From Mycolicibacterium porcinum (lineage in GTDB: Bacteria; Actinomycetota; Actinomycetes; Mycobacteriales; Mycobacteriaceae): a DNA stretch of 47,080 nucleotides. The stretch spans positions 1 through 47,080 of the forward strand of contig MSTD01000027.1 in NCBI GenBank assembly GCA_001942045.1. Direction: 5' to 3'. Shown here piece by piece: positions 23,595 to 32,317 of the stretch. The translations under genes and the position numbers were made by a program. Below the pieces are notes generated by a model. It searched no databases. It was given only the letters and a program-made list of their open reading frames with translations, and had not been told where the DNA came from. The first letter of the stretch is position 1, and every line of letters starts with the position of its first letter.

Positions 23595-24554
23595 GTGCCC
23601 GCAGTCGACGACATCCTCGATGGTCTGCACGTCGTGGCCCTGCCGATGCGAGTTCGCTTCCGCGGCATCACGATTCGTGAACTCTGCTTGATCGAGGGTC
23701 CCTGGGGCTGGGGTGAGTTCGGCGCCTTTCTTGAGTACGAACCGTCCGAGGCGTGGGCGTGGCTCGCGTCTGCGGTCGAGGCCGCCTACTCCCCGCCGCC
23801 TGTCGCCCGTCGCGACCGCATCCCGGTCAACGCCACCGTCCCGGCGGTGCCGGCCGGTGAGGTGCCTGAGATCCTGGCGCGGTTTCCGGGGGCGCGTACC
23901 GCCAAGGTGAAGGTCGCCGAGCCGGGCCAGACGCTGGCCGACGACGTCGCGCGGGTCAACGCGGTGCGCGCGCAGGTTCCGGTGGTGCGGGTGGACGCCA
24001 ACGGCGGTTGGACGGTTTCAGAGGCCGCCGCCGCGGCGGCCGCGCTGACCGCCGACGGCCCTCTGGAGTATCTGGAGCAGCCGTGCGCGACGGTCGAGGA
24101 GCTGGCCGCTCTGCGCCGGGAGGTGATGGTGCCGATCGCCGCGGACGAGTCGATCCGTAAGGCGTCCGATCCGCTGCGGGTGGTGCGGGCCCGCGCCGCT
24201 GATGTCGCGGTGCTCAAGGTGGCGCCGCTGGGTGGGGTGGCGCGGATGCTCGACATCGCCGCGCAGATCGACATCCCGATCGTGGTGTCGTCCGCGTTGG
24301 ATTCCGCCGTGGGCATTGCCCGCGGACTGCTGGCCGCCGCCGCGCTACCCGAGTTGCGGCACGCCTGCGGGCTGGGGACGGGCGGATTTTTCGTGGAGGA
24401 CGTGGCCGATGTGCCCGCACCGGTGGACGGGTACCTGCCGGTCGGGGCGGTCGTGCCGGATCCGGCGCGGCTGTCCGCATTGGCTGCCACACCGGAGCGC
24501 AGGCAGTGGTGGATCGAGCGGGTGCGTGAGTGCTACCCGTTGATGTCCGCGTAG
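23595..24554 (+). CDS. menC: o-Succinylbenzoate synthase (MenC)
   Basis: A 319-residue enolase-superfamily enzyme dehydrating SHCHC to o-succinylbenzoate. The general-base KxK is in TAKVKVAE (near 100-107); metal ligands are Asp in VVRVDANGG, Glu in LEYLEQP and Asp in PIAADES; the second catalytic Lys is in VAVLKVAPLGG. The length is close to the M. tuberculosis enzyme (about 326). It starts with GTG 13 nt after the antigen-85 homologue and is probably co-transcribed. The product feeds MenE, which is encoded 16 kb away on the other strand. Confidence 0.94.
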   Translation: MPAVDDILDGLHVVALPMRVRFRGITIRELCLIEGPWGWGEFGAFLEYEPSEAWAWLASAVEAAYSPPPVARRDRIPVNATVPAVPAGEVPEILARFPGARTAKVKVAEPGQTLADDVARVNAVRAQVPVVRVDANGGWTVSEAAAAAAALTADGPLEYLEQPCATVEELAALRREVMVPIAADESIRKASDPLRVVRARAADVAVLKVAPLGGVARMLDIAAQIDIPIVVSSALDSAVGIARGLLAAAALPELRHACGLGTGGFFVEDVADVPAPVDGYLPVGAVVPDPARLSALAATPERRQWWIERVRECYPLMSA

Positions 24555-24592
24555 GTCGACCAGGGACTCGGGGCGCCATTTCCCGTCGGGAA

Positions 24593-24666
24593 CACTGTGA
24601 CGAGCGTGCAGCCTTTACGGTCAGAAACGCGATTCTTCCTGGATATCCTGCACGCTCGTCACAGTG
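24593..24666. repeat. Perfect 19-bp inverted repeat with 36-nt loop
   Basis: CACTGTGACGAGCGTGCAG (24593-24611) is the exact reverse complement of 24648-24666. It lies 38 nt after menC and 118 nt before the GlxA-type gene, both on the plus strand. It could act as a strong terminator, or be one copy of a family of short intergenic hairpin elements. No coding potential is seen. Confidence 0.75.
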
Positions 24667-24783
24667 CCCGGCACCTGTGCATAACCCAGGAACCAGCGGT
24701 GCGGTCCGACAAACCCGGCCGATGTCCTGATTTGTGGGGTACATGGCATAGACGCCATCGCCGAGGTCGCGAACACTGAAGAC

Positions 24784-25779
24784 GTGAGGCGATCGGTGGT
24801 GATCCTGGGCTACGCCGGGGTGCAGGCGCTGGACCTGGCGGGGCCCTTCGACGTGTTCTCCACCGCCACGCTGGCCCTGGCCCGTCAGGGCAGGTCCGAC
24901 GACGGCTACGCCGTCACGTTGACCGCCGTGGACGGCCAACCCGTCACCACGCTCACCGGGTTGGAGTTCGTCGCGGCGCCGCTGCCCGACCCGCACGATC
25001 CGATCGACACCATCGTCATCCCTGGCGGTATGGGTGCCGACACCGCCCGGGGCAACCCGGCGGTGGTGGACTGGATCAGCACCGCCGCGCGCCACGCGCG
25101 CCGCGTGGTCAGTGTCTGCACGGGAGCGTTCCTGGCCGCGCAGTCCGGCCTGCTCGATGGCTGCCCGGCCACCACTCACTGGTCCGAGGCGCGGCGGATG
25201 GCCGAGGAATTCCCTTCGGTGGCAGTCGATCCGGAGCCGATCTTCGTCCGGAGCTCCGAGCGGGTGTGGACCGCGGCCGGGGTCACCGCGGGCATCGACC
25301 TGGCCCTGGCGCTGGTCGAGGACGACTACGGCACCGACGTCGCGCAGGCCGTCGCCCGGTACCTGGTGCTCTACCTGCGTCGGCCGGGTGGTCAGACGCA
25401 GTTCGCCGCGCCGGTGTGGATGCCGCGGGCCAAGCGCGCCCCGATCCGTGCGGTGCAGGAGTCGATCGAGTTCGAACCCGGTGGCACACACAGCATTTCC
25501 GAACTGGCTCGGCGTGCGGCGATGAGCCCGCGGCATTTCACCCGGGTGTTCACCGACGAGGTCGGCGAGGCGCCGGGCGCCTACGTCGAACGCATCCGTA
25601 CCGATGCCGCGCGCCGCCAGCTCGAGGAATCCGATGACACCGTCACCGCGATCGCCGTGCGCTGTGGTTTCGGCACCGCGGAGACCATGAGGCGCAATTT
25701 CGTTCGGCGCCTGGGCATTTCACCTGATCAGTACCGCAAGATCTCCTCGCATGCGAGGAGCGCAGAGTTTTCCGCGTGA
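24784..25779 (+). CDS. GlxA-type AraC-family regulator with DJ-1/PfpI domain
   Basis: A 331-residue protein from a GTG start. The N-terminal DJ-1/PfpI domain (about 1-190) has TIVIPGGMGAD and the nucleophile-elbow cysteine Cys112 in SVCTGAFLAA; an AraC HTH domain lies at about 233-320 (SISELARRAAMSPRHFTRVF, then IAVRCGFGTAETMRRNF). Regulators of this layout commonly control catabolic or detoxification genes, and many neighbour an enzyme with a DJ-1 domain, as here. The stop overlaps a GTG of the next gene by GTGA. The target is probably the adjacent DJ-1 gene; the ligand is unknown. Confidence 0.88.
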   Translation: MRRSVVILGYAGVQALDLAGPFDVFSTATLALARQGRSDDGYAVTLTAVDGQPVTTLTGLEFVAAPLPDPHDPIDTIVIPGGMGADTARGNPAVVDWISTAARHARRVVSVCTGAFLAAQSGLLDGCPATTHWSEARRMAEEFPSVAVDPEPIFVRSSERVWTAAGVTAGIDLALALVEDDYGTDVAQAVARYLVLYLRRPGGQTQFAAPVWMPRAKRAPIRAVQESIEFEPGGTHSISELARRAAMSPRHFTRVFTDEVGEAPGAYVERIRTDAARRQLEESDDTVTAIAVRCGFGTAETMRRNFVRRLGISPDQYRKISSHARSAEFSA

Positions 25780-25790
25780 AAGGAACAGTT

Positions 25791-26516
25791 ATGCAGATAG
25801 CAATCGTGTTGTACCCCAGCTTCACCGCGCTCGACTTCATCGGGCCCTACGAGGTGCTGCGCAACCTGCCTGACACCGAGGTGCGGTTCGTCTGGCACGA
25901 GCCGGGTCCCGTCACCGCCGACTCCGGTGTGCTGATGGTGGGAGCCACCCACAGTTTCGACGAAACCCCGTCGCCCGATGTGGTGCTGGTTCCCGGCGGG
26001 CCGGGCACGACGATGGTGGCCCGCGATGAAAAGGTGCTCGACTGGCTTCGTCAGGTGCATCCCGGGACCACCTGGATGGCGTCGGTGTGCTCGGGTTCGG
26101 TGGCGCTGGCGGCGGCTGGCCTGCTCGACGGCAAGCCGGCCACGTCGCACTGGTCGGTGCTGAGCGCACTGAAGTTGATGGGCGCCAAGCCGGTCGGGGA
26201 TCAGCGCATCGTGCGCGCCGAGGCCGACGGGAAGGTGATCACGGCGGCGGGTGTGTCGGCGGGGATCGACTTGGCCATGTGGCTGGCCGGTCAGATCGGC
26301 GGGGAGGCGAAGGCCAAGGCCATTCAGCTGATGATCGAGTACGACCCGCAGCCGCCGTTCGATTCGGGGCACATGTCAAAGGCGAGTGCGTCCACGAAGG
26401 CCGGTGCCACCGCGCTGCTGAGCAAGGACATGATCAAGCCCGAGCCGCTCAAGGCGGGGGTGCTGCTGGCGTGGGACCAGGCGATCCGCCGGGTGCGGGG
26501 GCGACGCACCGCGTGA
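25791..26516 (+). CDS. DJ-1/PfpI-family protein (isonitrile hydratase-like)
   Basis: A 241-residue DJ-1/PfpI protein from ATG 25791, chosen because AAAGGAA precedes it; GTG 25776, overlapping the upstream stop, would add five residues. Glu21-containing FIGPYEVL and the nucleophile Cys100 in MASVCSGSVALAAAGLL with the following HWS motif match the isonitrile hydratase/InhA-like subgroup. An extra C-terminal segment (about 185-241) follows. It forms a translationally close pair with the GlxA-type regulator. Hydratase or glyoxalase III-like activity is possible; the substrate is unknown. The pair interrupts the menC-bpoC order known from M. tuberculosis. Confidence 0.85.
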   Translation: MQIAIVLYPSFTALDFIGPYEVLRNLPDTEVRFVWHEPGPVTADSGVLMVGATHSFDETPSPDVVLVPGGPGTTMVARDEKVLDWLRQVHPGTTWMASVCSGSVALAAAGLLDGKPATSHWSVLSALKLMGAKPVGDQRIVRAEADGKVITAAGVSAGIDLAMWLAGQIGGEAKAKAIQLMIEYDPQPPFDSGHMSKASASTKAGATALLSKDMIKPEPLKAGVLLAWDQAIRRVRGRRTA

Positions 26517-26540
26517 TCTGTTGCACTGAGCGTCATCAAG

Positions 26541-26546
26541 TAGCGT
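26541..26546 (+). promoter_or_regulatory. -10 element, bpoC (TAGCGT)
   Basis: TANNNT with a 7-nt spacer to the GTG at 26554 predicts a leaderless transcript. Confidence 0.55.
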
Positions 26547-26553
26547 CGGCCGA

Positions 26554-27354
26554 GTGAATCTGGCTTATGACGACCGAGGCAAGGGCCAGCCGGTGCTGTT
26601 CATCGCCGGCCGCGGAGGTGCCGGCCGCACCTGGCATCTGCATCAGGTCCCGGCGTTGCAGCGGGCCGGCTACCGCGTCATCACCTTCGACAACCGCGGG
26701 GTCGGTGCGACGGAGAACGCCGCGGGATTCGGCACCGCGCAGATGGTGGCCGACACCGCCGAGCTGATCGAAAAGCTGAGGGCCGCGCCCGCGCACGTCG
26801 TGGGTGTGTCGATGGGCTCCTACATCGCCCAGGAACTGATGCTGGCCCGCCCTGACCTCGTGCGCTCGGCGGTGCTGATGGCCACCCGCGGCCGCCACGA
26901 CCGGGCCCGTGAGTTCTTCCGCGACGCCGAGCGGGACTTCGCGACGTCGGGGGTTGCGCTGCCGCCGAAGTTCGACGCCAAGATGCGGATGTTGGAGAGC
27001 TTCTCGCCGAAGACCCTCAACGACGACCGGCTGGTGCGCGACTGGGCCGAGATGTTCACCATGTGGCCCACCAAGCAGACGCCGGGCCTGCTCACACAGC
27101 TCGATGTCGGGCCCGAGGACAACCGGCTTCCGGCCTACCGCTCCATCACCACCCCGGTACTGGTCATCGGGTTCGCCGACGACGTGGTGTTGCCCGCTCA
27201 CCTGGGTCGCGAGGTCGCCGACGCCATCCCCACCGCGCGGTATCTCGAGATCCCCGACACCGGGCACCTGGGTTTCATCGAGAAGCCCGAGGAAGTCAAC
27301 GCCGCGCTGCTGGAGTTTCTGGCAGGTCAGACTGCCCAGACCGGTCAGTACTGA
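26554..27354 (+). CDS. bpoC: Alpha/beta hydrolase BpoC-like (Rv0554)
   Basis: A 266-residue alpha/beta-hydrolase. The oxyanion region is GRGGAGRTWH, the nucleophile Ser is in GVSMGSYIAQ near 90, the acid Asp is in VIGFADDVVLP near 210, and the His is in PDTGHLGFIEKP near 240. It lies directly before menD, as in M. tuberculosis. Because the menaquinone pathway needs an SHCHC synthase (MenH, same fold) and the gene lies in the men cluster, it is a candidate, but it lacks a clear MenH signature and is usually annotated as a non-heme peroxidase-like hydrolase. Predicted leaderless start. Confidence 0.85.
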   Translation: MNLAYDDRGKGQPVLFIAGRGGAGRTWHLHQVPALQRAGYRVITFDNRGVGATENAAGFGTAQMVADTAELIEKLRAAPAHVVGVSMGSYIAQELMLARPDLVRSAVLMATRGRHDRAREFFRDAERDFATSGVALPPKFDAKMRMLESFSPKTLNDDRLVRDWAEMFTMWPTKQTPGLLTQLDVGPEDNRLPAYRSITTPVLVIGFADDVVLPAHLGREVADAIPTARYLEIPDTGHLGFIEKPEEVNAALLEFLAGQTAQTGQY

Positions 27355-27359
27355 CCGAA

Positions 27360-27365
27360 TAAGGT
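27360..27365 (+). promoter_or_regulatory. -10 element, menD (TAAGGT)
   Basis: TANNNT with a 6-nt spacer to the GTG at 27372 predicts a leaderless start; the same bases (AAGGTGGAG) could act as a ribosome-binding site in a longer transcript from bpoC. Confidence 0.4.
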
Positions 27366-27371
27366 GGAGTG

Positions 27372-28997
27372 GTGAACCCCTCGACGGCACAGGCGCGCGT
27401 AGTCGTCGACGAACTGATCCGCGGCGGTGTCCGCGATGTCGTGCTGTGCCCGGGCTCGCGCAACGCCCCGCTGGCGTTCGCGCTGTCCGACGCCGACCGG
27501 GCCGGCCGGATCCGCCTGCACGTCCGGATCGACGAGCGCACGGCCGGCTACCTGGCAGTCGGGCTCGCGGTGGCCGAGCGGGCACCGGTCTGTATTGCGA
27601 TGACCTCGGGCACGGCGGTGGCCAACCTCGGCCCCGCCGTGGTCGAGGCGAACTACGCCCGGGTGCCGCTGATCGTGCTCAGCGCGAACCGGCCCTATGA
27701 GATGTTGGGCACCGGCGCCAACCAGACCTTCGAGCAGCTGGGCTATTTCGGCACTCAGGTGCGGGCCAACATCAGTGTCGGGCTCGCGGAGGAGTCACCA
27801 GAAAAGCTCGACTCGCTCAACGCCCAGTGGCGCTCGGCGACCTGCCGCGTGCTGGCGGCGGCCACCGGATCCCGCACGGCCAACGCCGGGCCGGTGCAGT
27901 TCGACATCCCGTTGCGCGAACCACTGGTGCCCGACGACTCACACGGGGACGCGTCCTTCCCGCCCGGCCGCCCGGACGGCAAGCCTTGGACCTACACCCC
28001 GCCGGTGAGCTTCGACCAGCCGCTGGAGATCGACCTCACCCCGGACACCGTGGTGATCGCCGGCCACGGTGCCGGCGCGCACCCGAACCTGGCCGGGTTG
28101 CCGACGGTCGCCGAACCCACGGCGCCGCGTCCGGAGAACCCGCTGCACCCGCTGGCGCTGCGCCTCGTGCACCCCAAGCAGGTCATCATGCTGGGTCGTC
28201 CCACACTGCATCGGCCGGTTTCGGCGCTGCTGGCCGATCCGGCGGTGCCGGTGTACGCCCTGACCACCGGCCCGCGCTGGCCCGACGTCTCGGGCAATTC
28301 GATGGCGACCGGCACCCGTGCGGTGACCACCGGCAGCCCGGACCCGGCCTGGCTGGACCGCTGCACCGAGCTCAACAAGCACGCCGTCGCGGCGGTCCGC
28401 CAGCAACTCGCGTCGCATCCGCTGACCACCGGCCTGCACGTGGCCGCGGTGGTGACCGACGCGCTGCGCCCCGGGGACCAGCTGGTGCTCGGGGCGTCCA
28501 ACCCGGTGCGCGACGCCGCGCTGGTGGGGCTGAGCGCCGAGGGCGTCAAGGTGCGGTCCAACCGCGGTGTGGCCGGTATCGACGGCACAGTGTCGACGGC
28601 GATCGGTGCGGCGCTGGCCCACGACGGCCGGACCATCGCGCTGATCGGGGATCTGACCTTCGTGCACGACAGCTCGGGCCTGTTGATCGGGCCGACCGAG
28701 CCGACGCCGCGCAATCTGACGATCGTGGTGTCCAACGACAACGGTGGCGGCATCTTCGAGCTGCTCGAGCAGGGCGATCCACGGTTCGCCGACGTCTCGT
28801 CGCGGATCTTCGGCACCCCGCACGATGTGGATGTGGCCGCGTTGTGCCGGGCCTATCACGTCGACGGCCGGCAGCTGGAGGTCGGCGATCTGGCCGCGGC
28901 TCTGGCCGAACCCTTCGAGGGCATGCGGGTGCTGGAGGTGAAGGCCGACCGGTCGTCGTTGCGGGCCCTGCACGCATCGATCAAGGCTGCCCTGTGA
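27372..28997 (+). CDS. menD: SEPHCHC synthase (MenD)
   Basis: A 541-residue thiamine-diphosphate enzyme joining 2-oxoglutarate and isochorismate, the committed step of menaquinone synthesis. The N-terminal Pyr domain contains [20 protein letters not shown] and the cofactor-activating Glu in [12 protein letters not shown]; the C-terminal PP domain has [13 protein letters not shown] and [11 protein letters not shown], the ThDP/Mg motif. The second of two tandem GTG codons is chosen because known MenD proteins begin with N-P-S after the start. The length is close to the M. tuberculosis enzyme (about 554). It overlaps the next gene by GTGA. Confidence 0.96.
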   Translation: MNPSTAQARVVVDELIRGGVRDVVLCPGSRNAPLAFALSDADRAGRIRLHVRIDERTAGYLAVGLAVAERAPVCIAMTSGTAVANLGPAVVEANYARVPLIVLSANRPYEMLGTGANQTFEQLGYFGTQVRANISVGLAEESPEKLDSLNAQWRSATCRVLAAATGSRTANAGPVQFDIPLREPLVPDDSHGDASFPPGRPDGKPWTYTPPVSFDQPLEIDLTPDTVVIAGHGAGAHPNLAGLPTVAEPTAPRPENPLHPLALRLVHPKQVIMLGRPTLHRPVSALLADPAVPVYALTTGPRWPDVSGNSMATGTRAVTTGSPDPAWLDRCTELNKHAVAAVRQQLASHPLTTGLHVAAVVTDALRPGDQLVLGASNPVRDAALVGLSAEGVKVRSNRGVAGIDGTVSTAIGAALAHDGRTIALIGDLTFVHDSSGLLIGPTEPTPRNLTIVVSNDNGGGIFELLEQGDPRFADVSSRIFGTPHDVDVAALCRAYHVDGRQLEVGDLAAALAEPFEGMRVLEVKADRSSLRALHASIKAAL

Positions 28998-29515
28998 GGC
29001 CCGCGCAGATCGCGGCGCGGCTGCGGGCGCTGGTGCAACCGCTGATTCCGCATCTGTACGGAGAACCGGGGGAGACGCGGTCGCAGCGGATCATCCGCCG
29101 GGTGCGGATCGGTGTGGTGATTGCCGCGTGTCTGGTCACGTTGCAGTCGGTGCTGCTGGTGGTCGGCGCCTGGCGCAACGACCAGCAGATCGAGCGCAAC
29201 ATGGGGGTGGCCGCTGCCGAGGTGCTCAGTGCCGGGCCGCGCCGCTCGACGATCGAGTTCGTGACACCCGACCGCGTGACCTACCGGCCCGAGCTGGGTG
29301 TGCTGTATCCGTCCGAACTCGACACCGGGATGCGGATCTACGTCGAGTACGACAAGAACAATCCCGATCTGGTGCGGGTCCGCGACCGTGACGCATCGCT
29401 GGCGATCATCCCGGCCGGCTCGATCGCCGTGGTGGGCTGGCTGGTCGCGGCCGCCGCGCTGACGCTGCTGGCGTTCCTGCAGCGACGGCTCAGCCCGGTC
29501 AGCTCTGCGGCGTAG
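28994..29515 (+). CDS. DUF3592-like membrane protein (Rv0556-like)
   Basis: A 173-residue protein starting at a GTG that overlaps the menD stop (GTGA), so its translation is coupled to menD. Two membrane helices (about 38-58 and 137-158) flank an extracytoplasmic beta-rich domain ([34 protein letters not shown]) typical of DUF3592. M. tuberculosis has the same gene after menD (from memory). Its role is unknown; coupling to menD suggests some link to quinone or envelope metabolism. The 3' end overlaps the convergent DsbA-like gene by 17 bp. Confidence 0.82.
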   Translation: MRPAQIAARLRALVQPLIPHLYGEPGETRSQRIIRRVRIGVVIAACLVTLQSVLLVVGAWRNDQQIERNMGVAAAEVLSAGPRRSTIEFVTPDRVTYRPELGVLYPSELDTGMRIYVEYDKNNPDLVRVRDRDASLAIIPAGSIAVVGWLVAAAALTLLAFLQRRLSPVSSAA

Positions 29516-30191
29516 CCAGCAGCTTGGCCAGCCAGTCCGGGTCGCTGGTGTCGACCACCTGCTCGCCGACGAGGTCGTAGATCGCCGGGGTGGACACCTC
29601 GTACTGGGTTTCGCTGAGCAGTTCGGCGTTGGCGTCGTTGACTTCATCCGGGTCGATGATCTGCTCACCGGCGGCGATCCGGTCGGTCTGCTCGGGGCCG
29701 ACCCCGCTCTCGGAGGCCATGGCGGCCATGGCGTCGTCCGTCGGGCCGGGCGCGCCCTCGGGTTCCTGGTTGCCCCACAGGTCCTGCACGAAGGCCTGGA
29801 ACGCCGACGCGGTCGTGCCCGGGCCGGCGGCCAGGAACAGGGCGTTGGCGACGTGCGCCGAGTATTCGGTGACCGACCTGTCCAGGAAGGTCAGCGGCCG
29901 GTAGGTCACCGCCAGCCGGCCTTGGCTGACGGCGGCGGCGATGGCGTCGCCGGACTGACGCTGCAAGTTCGCGCAGGCCGGGCACTGCGGTTCGGTGAAG
30001 AACTCGATCTGGGCGGGTGCATCCGGGTAGCCGATCTGCACTCCGTAGCCATCCTCGGTGATCTCGGTGCCGGGCTTGTCTCCGTTGGCCTGTGCGCTGC
30101 CGTCGACGAGCCGGGTGCAGCCCGCGGTGGCACCCGCAACGGACAAGGCCAGCACGGCCAGCATCGCTGCAGCAACGCGGGGCAATCGCAT
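29499..30191 (-). CDS. DsbA-like thioredoxin-fold lipoprotein
   Basis: A 230-residue protein with a lipoprotein signal peptide (lipobox ATAGC, lipidated Cys25). The thioredoxin-fold domain (about 50-225) carries the redox motif CPAC at 70-73 ([12 protein letters not shown]) and a cis-Pro region [11 protein letters not shown] near 207. It resembles DsbA/FrnE-type extracytoplasmic oxidoreductases that form or isomerise disulfides in exported proteins. Predicted leaderless: TAAGGT lies 6 nt before the ATG. It is divergent from mgtA. The substrate proteins are unknown. Confidence 0.85.
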   Translation of the reverse strand: MRLPRVAAAMLAVLALSVAGATAGCTRLVDGSAQANGDKPGTEITEDGYGVQIGYPDAPAQIEFFTEPQCPACANLQRQSGDAIAAAVSQGRLAVTYRPLTFLDRSVTEYSAHVANALFLAAGPGTTASAFQAFVQDLWGNQEPEGAPGPTDDAMAAMASESGVGPEQTDRIAAGEQIIDPDEVNDANAELLSETQYEVSTPAIYDLVGEQVVDTSDPDWLAKLLATPQS

Positions 30192-30197
30192 GGGGCA

Positions 30198-30203
30198 ACC
30201 TTA
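30198..30203 (-). promoter_or_regulatory. -10 element, DsbA-like lipoprotein (TAAGGT)
   Basis: TANNNT with a 6-nt spacer to the ATG at 30191 predicts a leaderless transcript. Confidence 0.5.
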
Positions 30204-30280
30204 TCGCCGCGCATCAGGTTTTAGCGTGTCGTATCCCGGGACGCTACCTCGGGGACAGGTGTTGCTGGGAGCATCCAACT

Positions 30281-31408
30281 GTGCGCGTTGCAATCGTTGC
30301 AGAGTCCTTCCTCCCGAATGTCAACGGCGTCACCAACTCGGTGCTTCGGGTGATCGAGCATCTCCGCCGCACCGGTCACGAGGTACTCGTCATCGCCCCG
30401 GACACGCCGCGGGGCCAGCCGCCGGCCGAGCGCGTGCATGACGGGGTGCGGGTGCACCGCGTGCCGTCGCGGATGTTCCCCAAGGTGACTTCGCTGCCGC
30501 TGGGTGTGCCGCGGCCGCGGATGGTGAATGTGCTCCGCGGATTCAATCCCGACGTCGTACACCTGGCGTCACCGGCACTGCTCGGCTGGGGTGGCGTGCA
30601 CGCCGCCCGTTATCTGGGGGTGCCGACGGTGGCGGTGTTCCAGACCGATGTCGCGGGTTTCGCCGAGAGCTACGGTGTCGGCATCCTGTCGCGCGCGTCG
30701 TGGGCGTGGACGCGGCGCCTGCACAGCAAGGCCGACCGCACCCTGGCCCCGTCCACCTCGGCGATGGAAAACCTTGAAGCCCACCGCATTCCGCGGGTGT
30801 TCAAGTGGGGGCGTGGGGTCGACATCACCGGCTTCGCGCCGTCGGCCCGCGATGAGCAGCTGCGTGCCGCGTGGTCGCCCGAGGGTAAGCCGGTCGTCGG
30901 GTTCGTCGGCCGGCTGGCCCCGGAGAAGCACGTGGAGCGACTGGCCGCGCTGGCCGGGCGCGACGATCTGCAGCTGGTTGTGGTGGGTGACGGGGTGGAC
31001 CGGGCCAAGCTTCAAACTCTGCTGCCCACAGCGGTTTTCACCGGCGAGCTGCACGGTGAGGCCCTGGCTTCGGCGTACGCCAGCATGGACGTCTTCGTCC
31101 ATCCGGGTGAGCACGAGACGTTCTGTCAGGCCGTGCAGGAGGCGATGGCCTCGGGTCTGCCGGTGATCGCCCCAGATGCCGGCGGGCCCAGGGATCTGGT
31201 GGCGCCGTACCGGACCGGATTGTTGCTCCCGGTCGGCGAATTCGAGTCGGCGCTGCCGGCATCCGTCGATCATCTGATCGCCGAGCGGTCGCGCTATTCG
31301 GTGGCCGCGCGGCGCAGCGTGCTGAGCCGGACCTGGCCGGCGATCTGCGATGAGCTGATCGGGCACTACGAGGCCGTGCAGGGCCTGCGTCAGCTGCGTG
31401 CGGCCTGA
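30281..31408 (+). CDS. mgtA: GDP-mannose-dependent alpha-mannosyltransferase MgtA
   Basis: A 375-residue GT-B glycosyltransferase of family GT4. The N-terminal acceptor domain starts [20 protein letters not shown] with the GT4 glycine loop; the donor domain contains [17 protein letters not shown] and the E-x7-E motif region [20 protein letters not shown]. The position after the menD-Rv0556-like pair matches M. tuberculosis Rv0557 (mgtA, formerly pimB), which adds mannose to glucuronosyl-diacylglycerol for lipomannan-type glycolipids. The GTG at 30281 has GGGAG 9 nt upstream and is where the Rossmann strand starts; upstream in-frame codons are not part of the family. Confidence 0.92.
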   Translation: MRVAIVAESFLPNVNGVTNSVLRVIEHLRRTGHEVLVIAPDTPRGQPPAERVHDGVRVHRVPSRMFPKVTSLPLGVPRPRMVNVLRGFNPDVVHLASPALLGWGGVHAARYLGVPTVAVFQTDVAGFAESYGVGILSRASWAWTRRLHSKADRTLAPSTSAMENLEAHRIPRVFKWGRGVDITGFAPSARDEQLRAAWSPEGKPVVGFVGRLAPEKHVERLAALAGRDDLQLVVVGDGVDRAKLQTLLPTAVFTGELHGEALASAYASMDVFVHPGEHETFCQAVQEAMASGLPVIAPDAGGPRDLVAPYRTGLLLPVGEFESALPASVDHLIAERSRYSVAARRSVLSRTWPAICDELIGHYEAVQGLRQLRAA

Positions 31409-31410
31409 TC

Positions 31411-31423
31411 GCCCTTCTAGGGC
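31411..31423. terminator. Short hairpin between convergent mgtA and hydrolase genes
   Basis: GCCCT-TCT-AGGGC forms a 5-bp stem just after the mgtA stop and 8 nt before the end of the convergent hydrolase gene. Confidence 0.35.
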
Positions 31424-31431
31424 AACCTGTT

Positions 31432-32268
31432 TCAGGAGCGCAGCCACTCCAGTAGATCGGCCATGATCGTCTCGGCCTGGGTGGTCGGCATGCCGTGCGG
31501 GAATCCCGCGTAGGTCTTGAGTGTCGAGTTCGGTAGGAGTTCGGCCGACAGTGGCCCGGAGTTCGCGTAGGGCACGATCTGGTCGTCGTCGCCGTGCATG
31601 ACCAGCGACGGCAGGGTGATCTTCTTGAGGTCCTCGGTGAAATCGGTCTGGGAGAACGCCACGATGCCGTCGTAGTGTGCCTTGGGGTCGCCCATCATGC
31701 CCTGGCGCCACCAGTTGGCGATGATCGCCTCGCGGGCCGGCTGTGGGGTCTTCTCCTGTTCCCGGTTGAAGCCGTAGAACGGGCCTGAGGGCAGTGCGCG
31801 GTAGAACACCGAGCGGTTGGCCGCCAGCTGAGCCTGGAGGTCGTCGAACACCGATTTGGGAAGCCCACCGGGGTTGGCGTCGGTCTTGACCATCAGCGGC
31901 GGCACCGAGCTGATCAGGACCGCATGCGCGGCCCGGTCCAGGCCGTGACAGGCGAGGTAGTGCACGAGCTCACCGCCGCCGGTGGAGTGTCCGACGTGGA
32001 TGGCGTCGCGCAGGTCCAGGTGTTGGACCACGGCGGCGAGGTCGTCGGCGTAGTGGTCCATGTCGTGGCCGTCGGCCACATGGGAGGAGCGTCCGTGCCC
32101 GCGCCGGTCGTGGGCCACCACGCGGTAGCCGTGCTGCAGGAAGAACAGCATGAATGTGTCCCAGTCGTCGGCGGACAACGGCCAACCGTGGCTGAAGACT
32201 ATGGGCTGGCCCGAACCCCAGTCCCGATAGAAAATCTCGACATTGTCGGAGGTCGTGATCGTGGGCAT
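31432..32268 (-). CDS. Alpha/beta hydrolase, non-heme chloroperoxidase/arylesterase type
   Basis: A 278-residue alpha/beta-hydrolase. The oxyanion motif is VFSHGWPLS near 30, the nucleophile Ser is in VGHSTGGGELVHYLA near 98, the acid Asp is in MHGDDDQIVP near 225 and the His is in GFPHGMPTTQAE near 255. The N-terminal TITTSDNVEIFYRDWG and central RRGHGRS are typical of the cofactor-free haloperoxidase/aryl-esterase group. The natural substrate is unknown. TAGCGT 7 nt before the ATG predicts a leaderless transcript. It follows the aconitase gene on the same strand across a small hairpin. Confidence 0.87.
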   Translation of the reverse strand: MPTITTSDNVEIFYRDWGSGQPIVFSHGWPLSADDWDTFMLFFLQHGYRVVAHDRRGHGRSSHVADGHDMDHYADDLAAVVQHLDLRDAIHVGHSTGGGELVHYLACHGLDRAAHAVLISSVPPLMVKTDANPGGLPKSVFDDLQAQLAANRSVFYRALPSGPFYGFNREQEKTPQPAREAIIANWWRQGMMGDPKAHYDGIVAFSQTDFTEDLKKITLPSLVMHGDDDQIVPYANSGPLSAELLPNSTLKTYAGFPHGMPTTQAETIMADLLEWLRS

Positions 32269-32275
32269 GTGGTTG

Positions 32276-32281
32276 ACGCTA
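32276..32281 (-). promoter_or_regulatory. -10 element, alpha/beta hydrolase (TAGCGT)
   Basis: TANNNT with a 7-nt spacer to the ATG at 32268 predicts a leaderless transcript. Confidence 0.55.
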
Positions 32282-32300
32282 CGCCGGTTTAGGTTGTTGG

Positions 32301-32317
32301 AGGCCGGATCGCGGCCT
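32301..32317 (-). terminator. Small hairpin at the end of the aconitase gene
   Basis: AGGCCG-GATCG-CGGCCT forms a 6-bp stem that overlaps the aconitase stop codon, a weak terminator candidate upstream of the hydrolase promoter. Confidence 0.3.

Noticed and set aside
24743..24758. ATGGC-N6-GCCAT dyad just before the GlxA-type gene
   Set aside because: The 5-bp arms are not convincing as an operator without comparative support.
26554..27354. Calling bpoC the missing MenH
   Set aside because: The fold and position fit, but no MenH-specific motif is visible, and cluster position alone is not enough.
27827..28993. A long upstream extension of the DUF3592-like gene inside menD
   Set aside because: The upstream part is Arg/Gly/Ala-rich out-of-frame sequence of menD; the real gene starts at the GTG overlapping the menD stop (28994).
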